Virus record (IMG/VR): IMGVR_UViG_3300021197_001456
Location: 1-40,259 of that record
Strand: one strand, 5' to 3'
DNA from: a virus
DNA: 40,259 nucleotides
Shown: positions 6,570 to 14,104 of the stretch, in pieces
Layout of the letters: the number at the start of each line of letters is the position of its first letter
Numbering within the stretch: the stretch's first letter is position 1
Notes under the pieces: model-generated
What the model saw: the letters and a program-made list of their open reading frames with translations, nothing else
Told to the model about the DNA's origin: nothing
Database searches by the model: none
Position numbers and translations under genes: made by a program

Positions 6570-7271
6570 ATGGCTTCTCTTAATGGTTGGGGTCGAGGCA
6601 CTTGGGGTGAACTCGGGTGGGGTGAAGGATCTGTACCTGTCAATCTTACTGGTCTATCAGCAACATCAGCCTTAACAGCGCCTGGAGTAAACGGAAAAGC
6701 TGTTGCAGCAGTAGCTGGAATTACAGCCACACTAGGCGCAGTTTCAGTCACAATCAACGCTGACGCAAATGCTACCCCATCAGGACTAGAAAGCACTTCT
6801 GTTTTAGGCGCATTAACCGTTGATGCTGAAGCTAATGTTACTTTAGCTAGTCAGGTAGCAACATCTGCTTTAGGAACAGTTACTACAGAATCTCAAGCTG
6901 TTGTATTATTGAATGGCCTTGTTGGCACTCTTGGAAATGTTTCTGTTAGTGTTGAAGGTGATGCAAATATTATTATTGCAACTGGAGTTGCTGGAACTTC
7001 TGCGCTAGGATCTATTTCTTTAATACTTAATACCAATATTTCTGTAGCAGGGTACAGCGTAACAGGAAATGTTGGAGCCGTTACTTTTAATGCAAAAGCA
7101 AATGTATTACCAAATGGAGTTAGCGCAACAGGAGAAGTTGGTAAATTTTTAATATGGTCGCGTATTGATGAAAACCAAACTCCAAACTATACTACTATAA
7201 CTGATACGCAATCATCTTCTTTTTCAAAAATAGATGAAACTCAAATACCATCTTGGGAGGAAGTAGCGTAG
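6570..7271 (+). CDS. Repeat-built virion protein with GWG-type N-terminus
   Basis: The 233-aa product begins SLNGWGRGTWGELGWGEG, an aromatic-glycine motif I associate with phage tail-region proteins. Residues about 25-190 hold roughly five degenerate Ala/Val/Gly/Thr repeats (SATSALG-x-VTV-x-A-x-ANV), suggesting a stacked beta structure. The C-terminus has two related W-x-x-I/I-DE-x-Q-x-P motifs (IDENQTPNYTTI, IDETQIPSWEEV). It lies just upstream of the giant fibre and may form part of the fibre base or a spike. Function is inferred. Confidence 0.6.
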   Translation: MASLNGWGRGTWGELGWGEGSVPVNLTGLSATSALTAPGVNGKAVAAVAGITATLGAVSVTINADANATPSGLESTSVLGALTVDAEANVTLASQVATSALGTVTTESQAVVLLNGLVGTLGNVSVSVEGDANIIIATGVAGTSALGSISLILNTNISVAGYSVTGNVGAVTFNAKANVLPNGVSATGEVGKFLIWSRIDENQTPNYTTITDTQSSSFSKIDETQIPSWEEVA

Positions 7272-7292
7272 AATAACAAGCAGAGGCAAAAT

Positions 7293-10200
7293 ATGGCAAC
7301 TTATGTAAATGATTTAAGACTTAAAGAAATAGCAACTGGTGATGAGTCAGGCACTTGGGGTTCAAGCACCAACACCAACTTAGAATTAATTGCAGAAGCG
7401 TTTAGTTACGGCACTGAGGCCATCACTACTAACGCTGATACGCATACAACCACTATAGCAGACGGAGCAACAGATCCTGGCAGATCTATGTACTTAAAAT
7501 ATACGGGTACTTTAGATTCAGCTTGTACTATTACGATTGGCCCTAATACAGTTTCTAAAGTATGGATTGTTGAGAATGCTACTAGTGGCTCTCAAAATAT
7601 TATTCTTTCTCAAGGCTCAGGTGCAAATATCACCATTCCAGCAGGCGATGTCAAAGTTGTTTACTCAGACGGAGCAGGAAGTGGAGCAGCATTTTTTGAT
7701 GCTTTTGCTAGTTTAAATATAGGTACTACTTCTGGAGGTGCAACTGTTAATGGCATATCTAGTAAAGCTTTTGGCACAGACTCCATAATGCTTGGAGATT
7801 CAACTACAGGCACGATTGATGCAGCTAACTATAATACAGGTTTAGGTGTTGATGTTTTTGCAGCTTTAACTAGTGGTGATAACAATATAGCAATAGGTAA
7901 TAATGCTCTAAACGATAATACTACTGGTTCATTTAACACAGCAGTAGGAGCTTTTTCTCTTGATTCTAATTCAACAGGAGCTAACAACACTGCAATTGGA
8001 AGTGCAGCTTTAGGAACAAACACTACAGGCGATGATAATACTGCTGTTGGTCAAGGATCTTTAACCGCAAACACCACAGCTGATAAAAACGTAGCAGTAG
8101 GAAAAAATGCTATGTTAAGCACTACTACAGGTGGTAGTAATGTTGCTATAGGAGATGGAGCCTTAGATGCAAACACTACAGGTACTGTAAATGTTGCAGT
8201 AGGTAGAGATGCCCTTGGTTCTAGTACTACACAATCTGCAAATACAGCTATCGGCTATGGTGCTTTAAGAGACAATACATCAGGTACTAGTAATGCTGCT
8301 TTAGGTTATTTGGCATTAGAAGAAAATACAACTGGAAGTTACAATATAGCAGTTGGTGCAGAAGCTATGGAAGAAAACACTACAGGTGTTGGTAATATAG
8401 CAATCGGCTACCATGCTTTAGAAGAAAATACAACTGCTTCTTATAATACCGCAGTTGGTTATGAAACTCTGACATCAAACACTACAGGAGCTAATAACAG
8501 CGCATTTGGTTATCGTGCTTTAGATGCAAATACAACTGGCGGTCAAAACGTGGCAGTTGGAGATAATGCTTTAGGGGCTAATACGACAGCTTCATACAAC
8601 ACTGCTCTTGGTACGGACACTTTAAAAGTCAATACAACAGGCAGTAACAATGTTGCTACAGGTGGTTTTGCACTAACAGCTAATACTACAGGTGCTGCCA
8701 ATGTTGCTATGGGCTATCAAGCATTAAAATCCAATACTACTGCTTCTAATAATACTGCTATTGGTGACCAAGCATTAGAACTAAACACCACAGGCTCAGG
8801 AAACACCGCAGTAGGAAGATTGGCACTAGATGCTAACACCACAGCATCAGAAAATACAGGTGTAGGAAATAGTGCTTTAGGTGCAAATACTACAGGGTCT
8901 AACAACACCGCAGTAGGGTCATCAGCTCTTGTCTCTAACACAACAGGTGATTACAACGTAGCAATGGGTTCACAAACCCTAGACGCTAATACAACAGGAG
9001 ATAATAATGTATCTATTGGTTATCAAGCCCTCACAACTGAAACAACAGGTAATAAAAGTGTTGCTATTGGTTTTGAAGCTTTAAAAACTCAAAACTTTAC
9101 AGGTGATACTGATTCTCATAACACTGCTGTAGGAAACAGAGCAGGTGCTTTACTTTCCACAGGTCTTAACAACACCCTTATTGGTAGTCAAGCTGGTGAT
9201 GCTATTACAACAGCACAATCAAACGTTGCAGTTGGATATGATGCTTTAGGCGATACCACAACAGGAGGTGATAATACTGCTGTTGGTGAGTTAGCACTAG
9301 CAAACAATACAACTGGTATTAGAAACACAGCTTTAGGTAGTAGTGCTTTGTTTACCAAAACTACAGGTAATGACAATACAGCAATTGGTACAGGTTCTTT
9401 GTATTCTACTACAACTGCTTCATTTAATACAGGAGTTGGTCAAAACGCACTAGAATTAAACACCACAGGAGCAAGCAACGTAGCAGTAGGTTATCAAGCT
9501 CTTAAAGCTAATACCACAGCAAACAACAATACAGCAATAGGAGGTTCTTCTCTTTTAGCAAACACCACAGGTGCTACAAACACAGCAGTAGGAGCTAATT
9601 CCTTAGACGCTAACACTACAGGAGGAAACAACGTAGGGATTGGTTATGATGCTTTAACTGATAACACCACAGGTGATGAAAACGTAGCATTAGGAACAAG
9701 TGCATTAGCAAACAACACTACAGCTTCTGATAACACAGCAGTTGGTCATGGTGCTATGTTTGATAACACAACTGGTATTGAGAACGTAGCAGTTGGTTAT
9801 CTTGCTTTAGGCGACAATACTACAGCAGATCAAAACACAGCAGTTGGTTTTTTAGCTTTAAGATCAAATACCACAGGCACTAGAAACACCGCTCTTGGTT
9901 ATAAGGCAGGAACTGCTATCACCACAGGTGATTTTAATATTGGAATAGGAAGAGCAGCAATAGAAAATGTTACAACAGCAGATGGAAACACTGCGGTAGG
10001 TGTTTCGGCAGGTGCACAAACTACAACAGGTGCTAATAACACCGCAATGGGTTACCTAGCTTTAAATCTAAACACCACAGGTGCTAATAATGTAGCTATG
10101 GGTAAAGATGCTTTAGCAGCAAACACAACAGCTTCAAACAATACCGCTATTGGATTAGATGCAATGACATTAAACACCACTGGTACAGGTAATGTAGCGA

Positions 10201-11480
10201 TGGGGCAAAATGCTTTAGCAACAAACACAACAGGTGGAACTAATGTTGCTATAGGTCAAGGTGCATTAGACGCTAATACTACTGCTTCTAACAATACAGC
10301 AGTAGGAACTGATGCTTTAGGAGCAAACACCACAGGAACTGAAAATACAGCAGTAGGCATGAGTTCTACGGCAGCCAATACAACAGGAAATTATAATACT
10401 GCATTAGGTAAAGGTACTCTGGAATCAACAACAACAGGTTCTAGTAATACTTCTGTTGGAACTAATGCTTTGCAGAACAATACAACCGCAAATAACAATA
10501 CCGCAGTAGGCTCTTCTGCTCTTATAGCAAACACCACAGGAGCAGATAATGTAGCAGTTGGTCAAGGAGTATTACAAGCTAATACTACAGCAGCTAATAA
10601 TACTGCGGTTGGCAGAGATTCTTTGTCATCAAACACCACAGGTGCTCAAAACAATGCTTTTGGCAAAAACGCCATGAGAGACAATACAACAGGTGCAGAT
10701 AATGTTGCTATGGGTGAAAACGCTTTATTAGAAAATACCACAGCATCTAACAACACTGCAATCGGTTCAAATGCTTTACAACAAAACACCACAGGTCATT
10801 CAAATACAGCTGTTGGAAGAAATGCTATGGATGCCCTTGATTCAGGTTCTGAAGCTGTTGCTGTAGGCGCACATGCTTTAACTGCTGCTACTGGAGGCAG
10901 TAATACAGCAGTAGGCTACAAAGCTGGTGAAGATGTAACAAGTGGTACAAATAACTTTTTCTTTGGTAAAGAAACAGGTCGGTCAGGAAGTCCAGGTGGT
11001 TCAGTTACTTCTGGAAACAATGAAGGTGTTTTAGGTAACTCAAATGTAAGTAAAATTAACGTACAAGTTTCTTTAACAGTAGCTTCTGATGAAAGAGATA
11101 AAACAGACTTTCAACCTTTAAACACAGGATTGAACTTTGTAAATCAATTAGCACCATATACTTACTATTGGGATAAACGTACTAATTATGTTAATTGGGA
11201 TGCAAACCCTGACACTGACTTAAATAGTATTACTCACGATGGCACACACAAAGAAGATTGGATGGATGTTGGATTTAAAGCACAAGATGTTATTGCTTTA
11301 GAAGAGGCACTTAATCATAAGATTTCAGACAAAACAAATCTTGTTAGTAACCTTACAGGTGATGGTAAAATGTATCAATTACAGTATGAAAAGTTTGTAC
11401 CAATTCTAGTTAAAGCTTTACAAGAAGCTGATGATAAAATAGATGCTCTAACTACTAGAGTTGCAGCATTAGAAAGTTAA
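7293..11480 (+). CDS. Giant adhesin-type tail fibre with S74 intramolecular chaperone
   Basis: The 1395-aa product has three parts. Residues 1-60 (VNDLRLKEIATGDESGTWGS) resemble the virion-attachment end of marine phage fibres. Residues about 195-1217 are some 60 copies of a 17-residue unit close to G-x-x-NTAVG-x-x-ALxxNTT, the left-handed beta-roll repeat of YadA/Hep_Hag adhesin heads. The last 131 residues form a chaperone-of-endosialidase (Peptidase S74) domain starting SDERDKTDF, with the conserved Ser-Asp at 1265-1266. Family knowledge predicts trimerisation, then self-cleavage before Ser1265 to release the chaperone. It is probably the host-recognition fibre, and unusually long. Confidence 0.9.
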   Translation: MATYVNDLRLKEIATGDESGTWGSSTNTNLELIAEAFSYGTEAITTNADTHTTTIADGATDPGRSMYLKYTGTLDSACTITIGPNTVSKVWIVENATSGSQNIILSQGSGANITIPAGDVKVVYSDGAGSGAAFFDAFASLNIGTTSGGATVNGISSKAFGTDSIMLGDSTTGTIDAANYNTGLGVDVFAALTSGDNNIAIGNNALNDNTTGSFNTAVGAFSLDSNSTGANNTAIGSAALGTNTTGDDNTAVGQGSLTANTTADKNVAVGKNAMLSTTTGGSNVAIGDGALDANTTGTVNVAVGRDALGSSTTQSANTAIGYGALRDNTSGTSNAALGYLALEENTTGSYNIAVGAEAMEENTTGVGNIAIGYHALEENTTASYNTAVGYETLTSNTTGANNSAFGYRALDANTTGGQNVAVGDNALGANTTASYNTALGTDTLKVNTTGSNNVATGGFALTANTTGAANVAMGYQALKSNTTASNNTAIGDQALELNTTGSGNTAVGRLALDANTTASENTGVGNSALGANTTGSNNTAVGSSALVSNTTGDYNVAMGSQTLDANTTGDNNVSIGYQALTTETTGNKSVAIGFEALKTQNFTGDTDSHNTAVGNRAGALLSTGLNNTLIGSQAGDAITTAQSNVAVGYDALGDTTTGGDNTAVGELALANNTTGIRNTALGSSALFTKTTGNDNTAIGTGSLYSTTTASFNTGVGQNALELNTTGASNVAVGYQALKANTTANNNTAIGGSSLLANTTGATNTAVGANSLDANTTGGNNVGIGYDALTDNTTGDENVALGTSALANNTTASDNTAVGHGAMFDNTTGIENVAVGYLALGDNTTADQNTAVGFLALRSNTTGTRNTALGYKAGTAITTGDFNIGIGRAAIENVTTADGNTAVGVSAGAQTTTGANNTAMGYLALNLNTTGANNVAMGKDALAANTTASNNTAIGLDAMTLNTTGTGNVAMGQNALATNTTGGTNVAIGQGALDANTTASNNTAVGTDALGANTTGTENTAVGMSSTAANTTGNYNTALGKGTLESTTTGSSNTSVGTNALQNNTTANNNTAVGSSALIANTTGADNVAVGQGVLQANTTAANNTAVGRDSLSSNTTGAQNNAFGKNAMRDNTTGADNVAMGENALLENTTASNNTAIGSNALQQNTTGHSNTAVGRNAMDALDSGSEAVAVGAHALTAATGGSNTAVGYKAGEDVTSGTNNFFFGKETGRSGSPGGSVTSGNNEGVLGNSNVSKINVQVSLTVASDERDKTDFQPLNTGLNFVNQLAPYTYYWDKRTNYVNWDANPDTDLNSITHDGTHKEDWMDVGFKAQDVIALEEALNHKISDKTNLVSNLTGDGKMYQLQYEKFVPILVKALQEADDKIDALTTRVAALES
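7875..10943 (+). repeat. About 60 tandem 51-bp coding repeats (17-residue beta-roll unit)
   Basis: The 51-bp unit repeats in frame for 3.07 kb. Register is broken only near repeats 24-25, which carry a 23-residue and a 15-residue unit, and once near the end. DNA copies are diverged, with codons varying freely, so the array is old or recombination is balanced by drift. Units beginning with Ala rather than Gly recur every third unit in parts of the array (units 12, 15, 18; 39, 42, 45, 48; 54, 57), a sign of 153-bp block duplications. Confidence 0.92.
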
Positions 11481-11498
11481 CAACAATAGGAGAAAAAA

Positions 11499-11774
11499 AT
11501 GGCAACAGTAACAGAAGTATTAACAGCAGGAACTGATAGCGTAAACTTAATTGACGGTGTAAAAGCTGGAAGTTGGAGCGTAGAAGGAATGACACAATCT
11601 GAAATAAATGAAATGGTCCAAAGGAACGTAGACCACTTAGAACTTATTTTAGAATATGCACCTGTTGATAGTGATGATGATACACCTGATGTAAAAGGAG
11701 CAGCAGATAGTAAAAAGACTACTCACGTTGCAGCTATTGCTACTGGTAAAAAGTACATAACTGATAATAGTTAA
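11499..11774 (+). CDS. Hypothetical protein downstream of fibre
   Basis: The 91-aa acidic product (VTEVLTAGTDSVNLIDGV, then MTQSEINEMVQRNVDHLELI) has one predicted helix and a flexible Asp-rich middle. There is no recognised domain, signal or membrane segment. AGGAG precedes the ATG. It lies 18 nt after the fibre gene and may encode a fibre assembly partner, but nothing in the sequence proves it. Confidence 0.55.
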   Translation: MATVTEVLTAGTDSVNLIDGVKAGSWSVEGMTQSEINEMVQRNVDHLELILEYAPVDSDDDTPDVKGAADSKKTTHVAAIATGKKYITDNS

Positions 11775-11786
11775 AAGGAATAAATA

Positions 11787-12008
11787 ATGTCAGAAAATAA
11801 AGAAGTAAAGACAAAAGAAGTTGAATTAACAGACCAACAACAATACCTACAGTTGCAATTAACTGATCTTGCAAACAAAGAGAAAAATCTTATGTTTCAA
11901 TTAGATCAAGTTAAAGCATCTCAACAAGTTTTTAGCCAGGCTTTTATAGAGGCCTCTCAAGAAGTTTCTGACGAAGTTTTAGAAGAAAAAGAGACAACTG
12001 GCAGTTAA
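11787..12008 (+). CDS. Small coiled-coil protein
   Basis: The 73-aa product is one long Gln/Leu/Lys/Glu-rich helix (LTDQQQYLQLQLTDLANKEK) with heptad-like spacing of Leu, Phe and Val, so a coiled coil is likely. Both ends are charged and flexible. AGGAA lies before the ATG. Function unknown; it follows the preceding gene by 12 nt and is probably in the same transcript. Confidence 0.55.
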   Translation: MSENKEVKTKEVELTDQQQYLQLQLTDLANKEKNLMFQLDQVKASQQVFSQAFIEASQEVSDEVLEEKETTGS

Positions 12009-12055
12009 TTTATTTTAGCGTTATAATTACTAGTCATTATTTAAGAGGAGCAAAA

Positions 12056-12325
12056 ATGAAAAATTTATATTTAATACTAGCAGGCATTCTCGCAACTTCA
12101 TGTGCAACAGTAGGTTCTGTTATTGAAGGTGGCAAAGAAATTGCTATGACGACAATAGATACAACAGTTAAAACTGCTGGATCTATTTCAGGATCAGCTT
12201 TACAAGATGTCAGTGGCGTTGTTAATACAGTAGCTGAAACTTACGAAGGCGTAATTGATACAGTTGTTGAAAATATTGACGAGCAAACTAACGAACTTCA
12301 AGATCAACCCGAGGAATCTAAATAA
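12056..12325 (+). CDS. Small lipoprotein
   Basis: The 89-aa product has a short basic start (MKN), a hydrophobic stretch LYLILAGI and a lipobox-like LATSC with Cys16, so it is probably lipidated and sent to the envelope. The mature part is a Thr/Val/Gly/Glu helix without further cysteines. It overlaps the next tiny membrane gene by one base (TAATG). Phage lipoproteins include outer-membrane spanins and superinfection-exclusion proteins. It is not next to the lysis genes, so exclusion or surface modification is as likely as a spanin role. Confidence 0.65.
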   Translation: MKNLYLILAGILATSCATVGSVIEGGKEIAMTTIDTTVKTAGSISGSALQDVSGVVNTVAETYEGVIDTVVENIDEQTNELQDQPEESK

Positions 12326-12432
12326 TGGATGTATTAATACCTTTAGGAATTGTAGCAATAGTAGTATTGCTTTCTGTCAAAAGATTTAAACCTGAGCTTT
12401 GGAAAAAAGCAGTATCAAGATTTAAGAAGTAA
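12325..12432 (+). CDS. 35-aa single-pass membrane microprotein
   Basis: ATG at 12325 overlaps the lipoprotein stop by one base. The product has an N-terminal hydrophobic segment (VLIPLGIVAIVVLLSV) followed by a basic, Trp-containing tail (KRFKPELWKKAVSRFKK). This N-out/C-in topology with a positive tail is typical of small phage membrane proteins. The next gene starts 1 nt after its stop. The tight junctions on both sides support translation. Function unknown; a membrane partner of the lipoprotein is a guess. Confidence 0.6.
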   Translation: MDVLIPLGIVAIVVLLSVKRFKPELWKKAVSRFKK

Positions 12433-12433
12433 T

Positions 12434-12637
12434 ATGTCTTGGTGGAAAAAAGTAGTAAGTTTTTTTACTCCCCTTAGTTCTGCTGAATTGCCAAATCCTC
12501 TTAAAGAGGAAATGGAAACAGTTAGAGCCAGAAATAAAAAAGGCAGGTATGTTGCTGACAATCCTAGCACTCCCAATATAAACGAAGCTTATACAAAAGT
12601 TCCCAAAAAAAGAGGCCGACCTCGTAAGAAAAAATAA
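12434..12637 (+). CDS. Small protein with C-terminal AT-hook-like motif
   Basis: The 67-aa product begins MSWWKKVVSFFTPLS, a short amphipathic or membrane-touching segment, and ends KKRGRPRKKK. The RGRP core with flanking Lys/Arg is the classical AT-hook for the minor groove of AT-rich DNA. The middle is polar (RNKKGRYVADNPSTPNINEA). It overlaps the following nuclease gene by one base. A membrane-tethered DNA-binding role is possible; the basic end might alternatively bind RNA or membrane lipids. Confidence 0.6.
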   Translation: MSWWKKVVSFFTPLSSAELPNPLKEEMETVRARNKKGRYVADNPSTPNINEAYTKVPKKRGRPRKKK

Positions 12638-13077
12638 TGTATGAGTATGGCTGTAAAGTCACTCGAGTTGTTGATGGTGATACTATTGACGTTGACTTGG
12701 ATCTTGGCTTTGATATTATTTACAAGTGTCGTGTACGTTTATACGGTATTGACACCCCCGAGTCTCGAACTCGCGACAAAGACGAAAAGGCTAGAGGTAA
12801 GCTAGCTGCTAAGTTTTTACAAGATGCCATATCAAATGGCAAGCACGTCATCTTACAGACGCAATTAAAAGACTCTAAAGGAAAATTCGGCAGGGTTTTG
12901 GCATCAGTTATAGTAGATAAAATAGATATCAATCAGCAAATGATTGAAAATCATATGGCGGTTAAATACAAAGGCCAAAGCAAAAAAGAAATTAAATTAG
13001 AGCATTTGAATAATAGAGCTAAATTAATTGAACTAGGAGTTTATAAGCCAGATGGACAAGGAGCAACAACAACATGA
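12637..13077 (+). CDS. Staphylococcal-nuclease-like (thermonuclease) protein
   Basis: The 146-aa product has the full SNase pattern: VVDGDTIDVD with D15, then VRLYGIDTPES with R34, D39, T40 and E42, and GKFGRVLAS with R86. These match the Ca-binding and catalytic residues of staphylococcal nuclease (D21, R35, D40, T41, E43, R87). The family cuts DNA and RNA with Ca2+. There is no signal peptide, so it should act in the cytoplasm or from the virion. It is coupled to the AT-hook gene and overlaps the next gene by 26 nt. Nucleotide scavenging from host DNA is one plausible job. Confidence 0.9.
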   Translation: MYEYGCKVTRVVDGDTIDVDLDLGFDIIYKCRVRLYGIDTPESRTRDKDEKARGKLAAKFLQDAISNGKHVILQTQLKDSKGKFGRVLASVIVDKIDINQQMIENHMAVKYKGQSKKEIKLEHLNNRAKLIELGVYKPDGQGATTT

Positions 13078-14104
13078 CAGAATAATAGCCTGGTCAGCTA
13101 TTGGTTTTTTAGTAACCTTAGTTATTGGTTTGTCTGTAAATGTTAGCGCTCAATCTTCTCAACAGTCTGGTACAGCTTGCGTCAACGGATCTCAGTATTG
13201 CGAAAACAATAGTTTAGATACGGTCAATACGACTACAACCACAAACACCAATACAAACACCAATACAAACACTAATACGAATAACAACACGAACACCAAT
13301 ACTAATTCCAATACCAACGTATCGACCAACACGAATAATTCGACTAACACCAATTCAAATACAAATGTTTCTACAAACTCAAACACAAATATAAACACTT
13401 CGACTTCAAATAACACCAATACGAATAACAACGTAAATACTTCAACTTCAACATCTAACTCAACGGTTAATTCAACTGTTAATCAAAATGTCAACAACAC
13501 AAATAATTCGACCTCAACAAGTAATAATACGAATCAAAACACTAACATTAACCAGTCAACCTCAGATTCTAATGTTACGACTGACAACAGAAACGTAAAC
13601 GAAAACAATTCTAAGTCTGATAATACAAACCGAAACATAAATGAGTCTAATTCAACCCAGACCATCAATCAAAACGTCAAGAGCGAAGCTCCACCAGCTT
13701 CTGCAATAGCCCCAAGCATTATGTCTTACTCGCAAGATCTTTGTACTGTAGGCCGCTCTGGTGCGTTCCAAGGCCAGGTTTTTGGTTTTTCTGGAGGCAA
13801 GACCGTAAGGGATGAAAATTGCGAACGGTTAAAACTTTCAAAGTACCTTTATGATACTGGGATGAAAGTGGCTTCAGTATCTATTCTTTGTCAAGATCCT
13901 AGAGTTTTTAATGCTATGGAAATGGCTGGAACGCCTTGTCCGTACAAAGGTAAAATTGGCGAGCAAGCAACTGTTGCTTGGAAAGAAAACAAAAGAGAAA
14001 GACCTGACTACAAAGTTTGGTACAAAGAAAAAGTTCAAAATTGTAAAAGAACCTGGCATTCAAATTCTCAACTCAAGAAAGAATGTATCGCTCGTTTAAA
14101 ATAA
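13052..14104 (+). CDS. Exported Asn/Thr/Ser-rich repeat protein with conserved C-terminal domain
   Basis: The 350-aa product has an N-terminal hydrophobic anchor or signal (AWSAIGFLVTLVIGLSVNVSAQ). Residues about 55-210 are almost only Asn, Thr and Ser (NTNTN runs, NSTVNSTVNQNVNN). The C-terminal domain, about 215-350, has six cysteines and the motif FGFSGGKTVRDENCERLKLS, then CQDPRVFNAMEMAGTPC, which I recognise as recurring in marine phages without known function. AGGAG (13035-13039) supports this start although it overlaps the nuclease gene by 26 nt. It is probably envelope-associated, with the low-complexity part as an extended stalk. Confidence 0.72.
   Translation: MDKEQQQHDRIIAWSAIGFLVTLVIGLSVNVSAQSSQQSGTACVNGSQYCENNSLDTVNTTTTTNTNTNTNTNTNTNNNTNTNTNSNTNVSTNTNNSTNTNSNTNVSTNSNTNINTSTSNNTNTNNNVNTSTSTSNSTVNSTVNQNVNNTNNSTSTSNNTNQNTNINQSTSDSNVTTDNRNVNENNSKSDNTNRNINESNSTQTINQNVKSEAPPASAIAPSIMSYSQDLCTVGRSGAFQGQVFGFSGGKTVRDENCERLKLSKYLYDTGMKVASVSILCQDPRVFNAMEMAGTPCPYKGKIGEQATVAWKENKRERPDYKVWYKEKVQNCKRTWHSNSQLKKECIARLK

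Noticed and set aside
7829-9376. Antisense open frames inside the fibre repeat array (for example 7829-8023, 8717-8941, 9188-9376)
   Set aside because: They arise from the repeated NTTG/AVG codons read on the other strand, have no ribosome sites, and overlap a strongly supported gene.
7875-10943. CRISPR-like appearance of regularly spaced repeats
   Set aside because: The period is 51 bp in frame, there are no unique spacers or Cas genes, and the repeats encode a beta-roll.
13192-13431. Antisense frame rich in Val/Leu/Phe opposite the Asn/Thr region
   Set aside because: It is the complement of AAC/ACN-type codons; a hydrophobic peptide appears by codon complement only.
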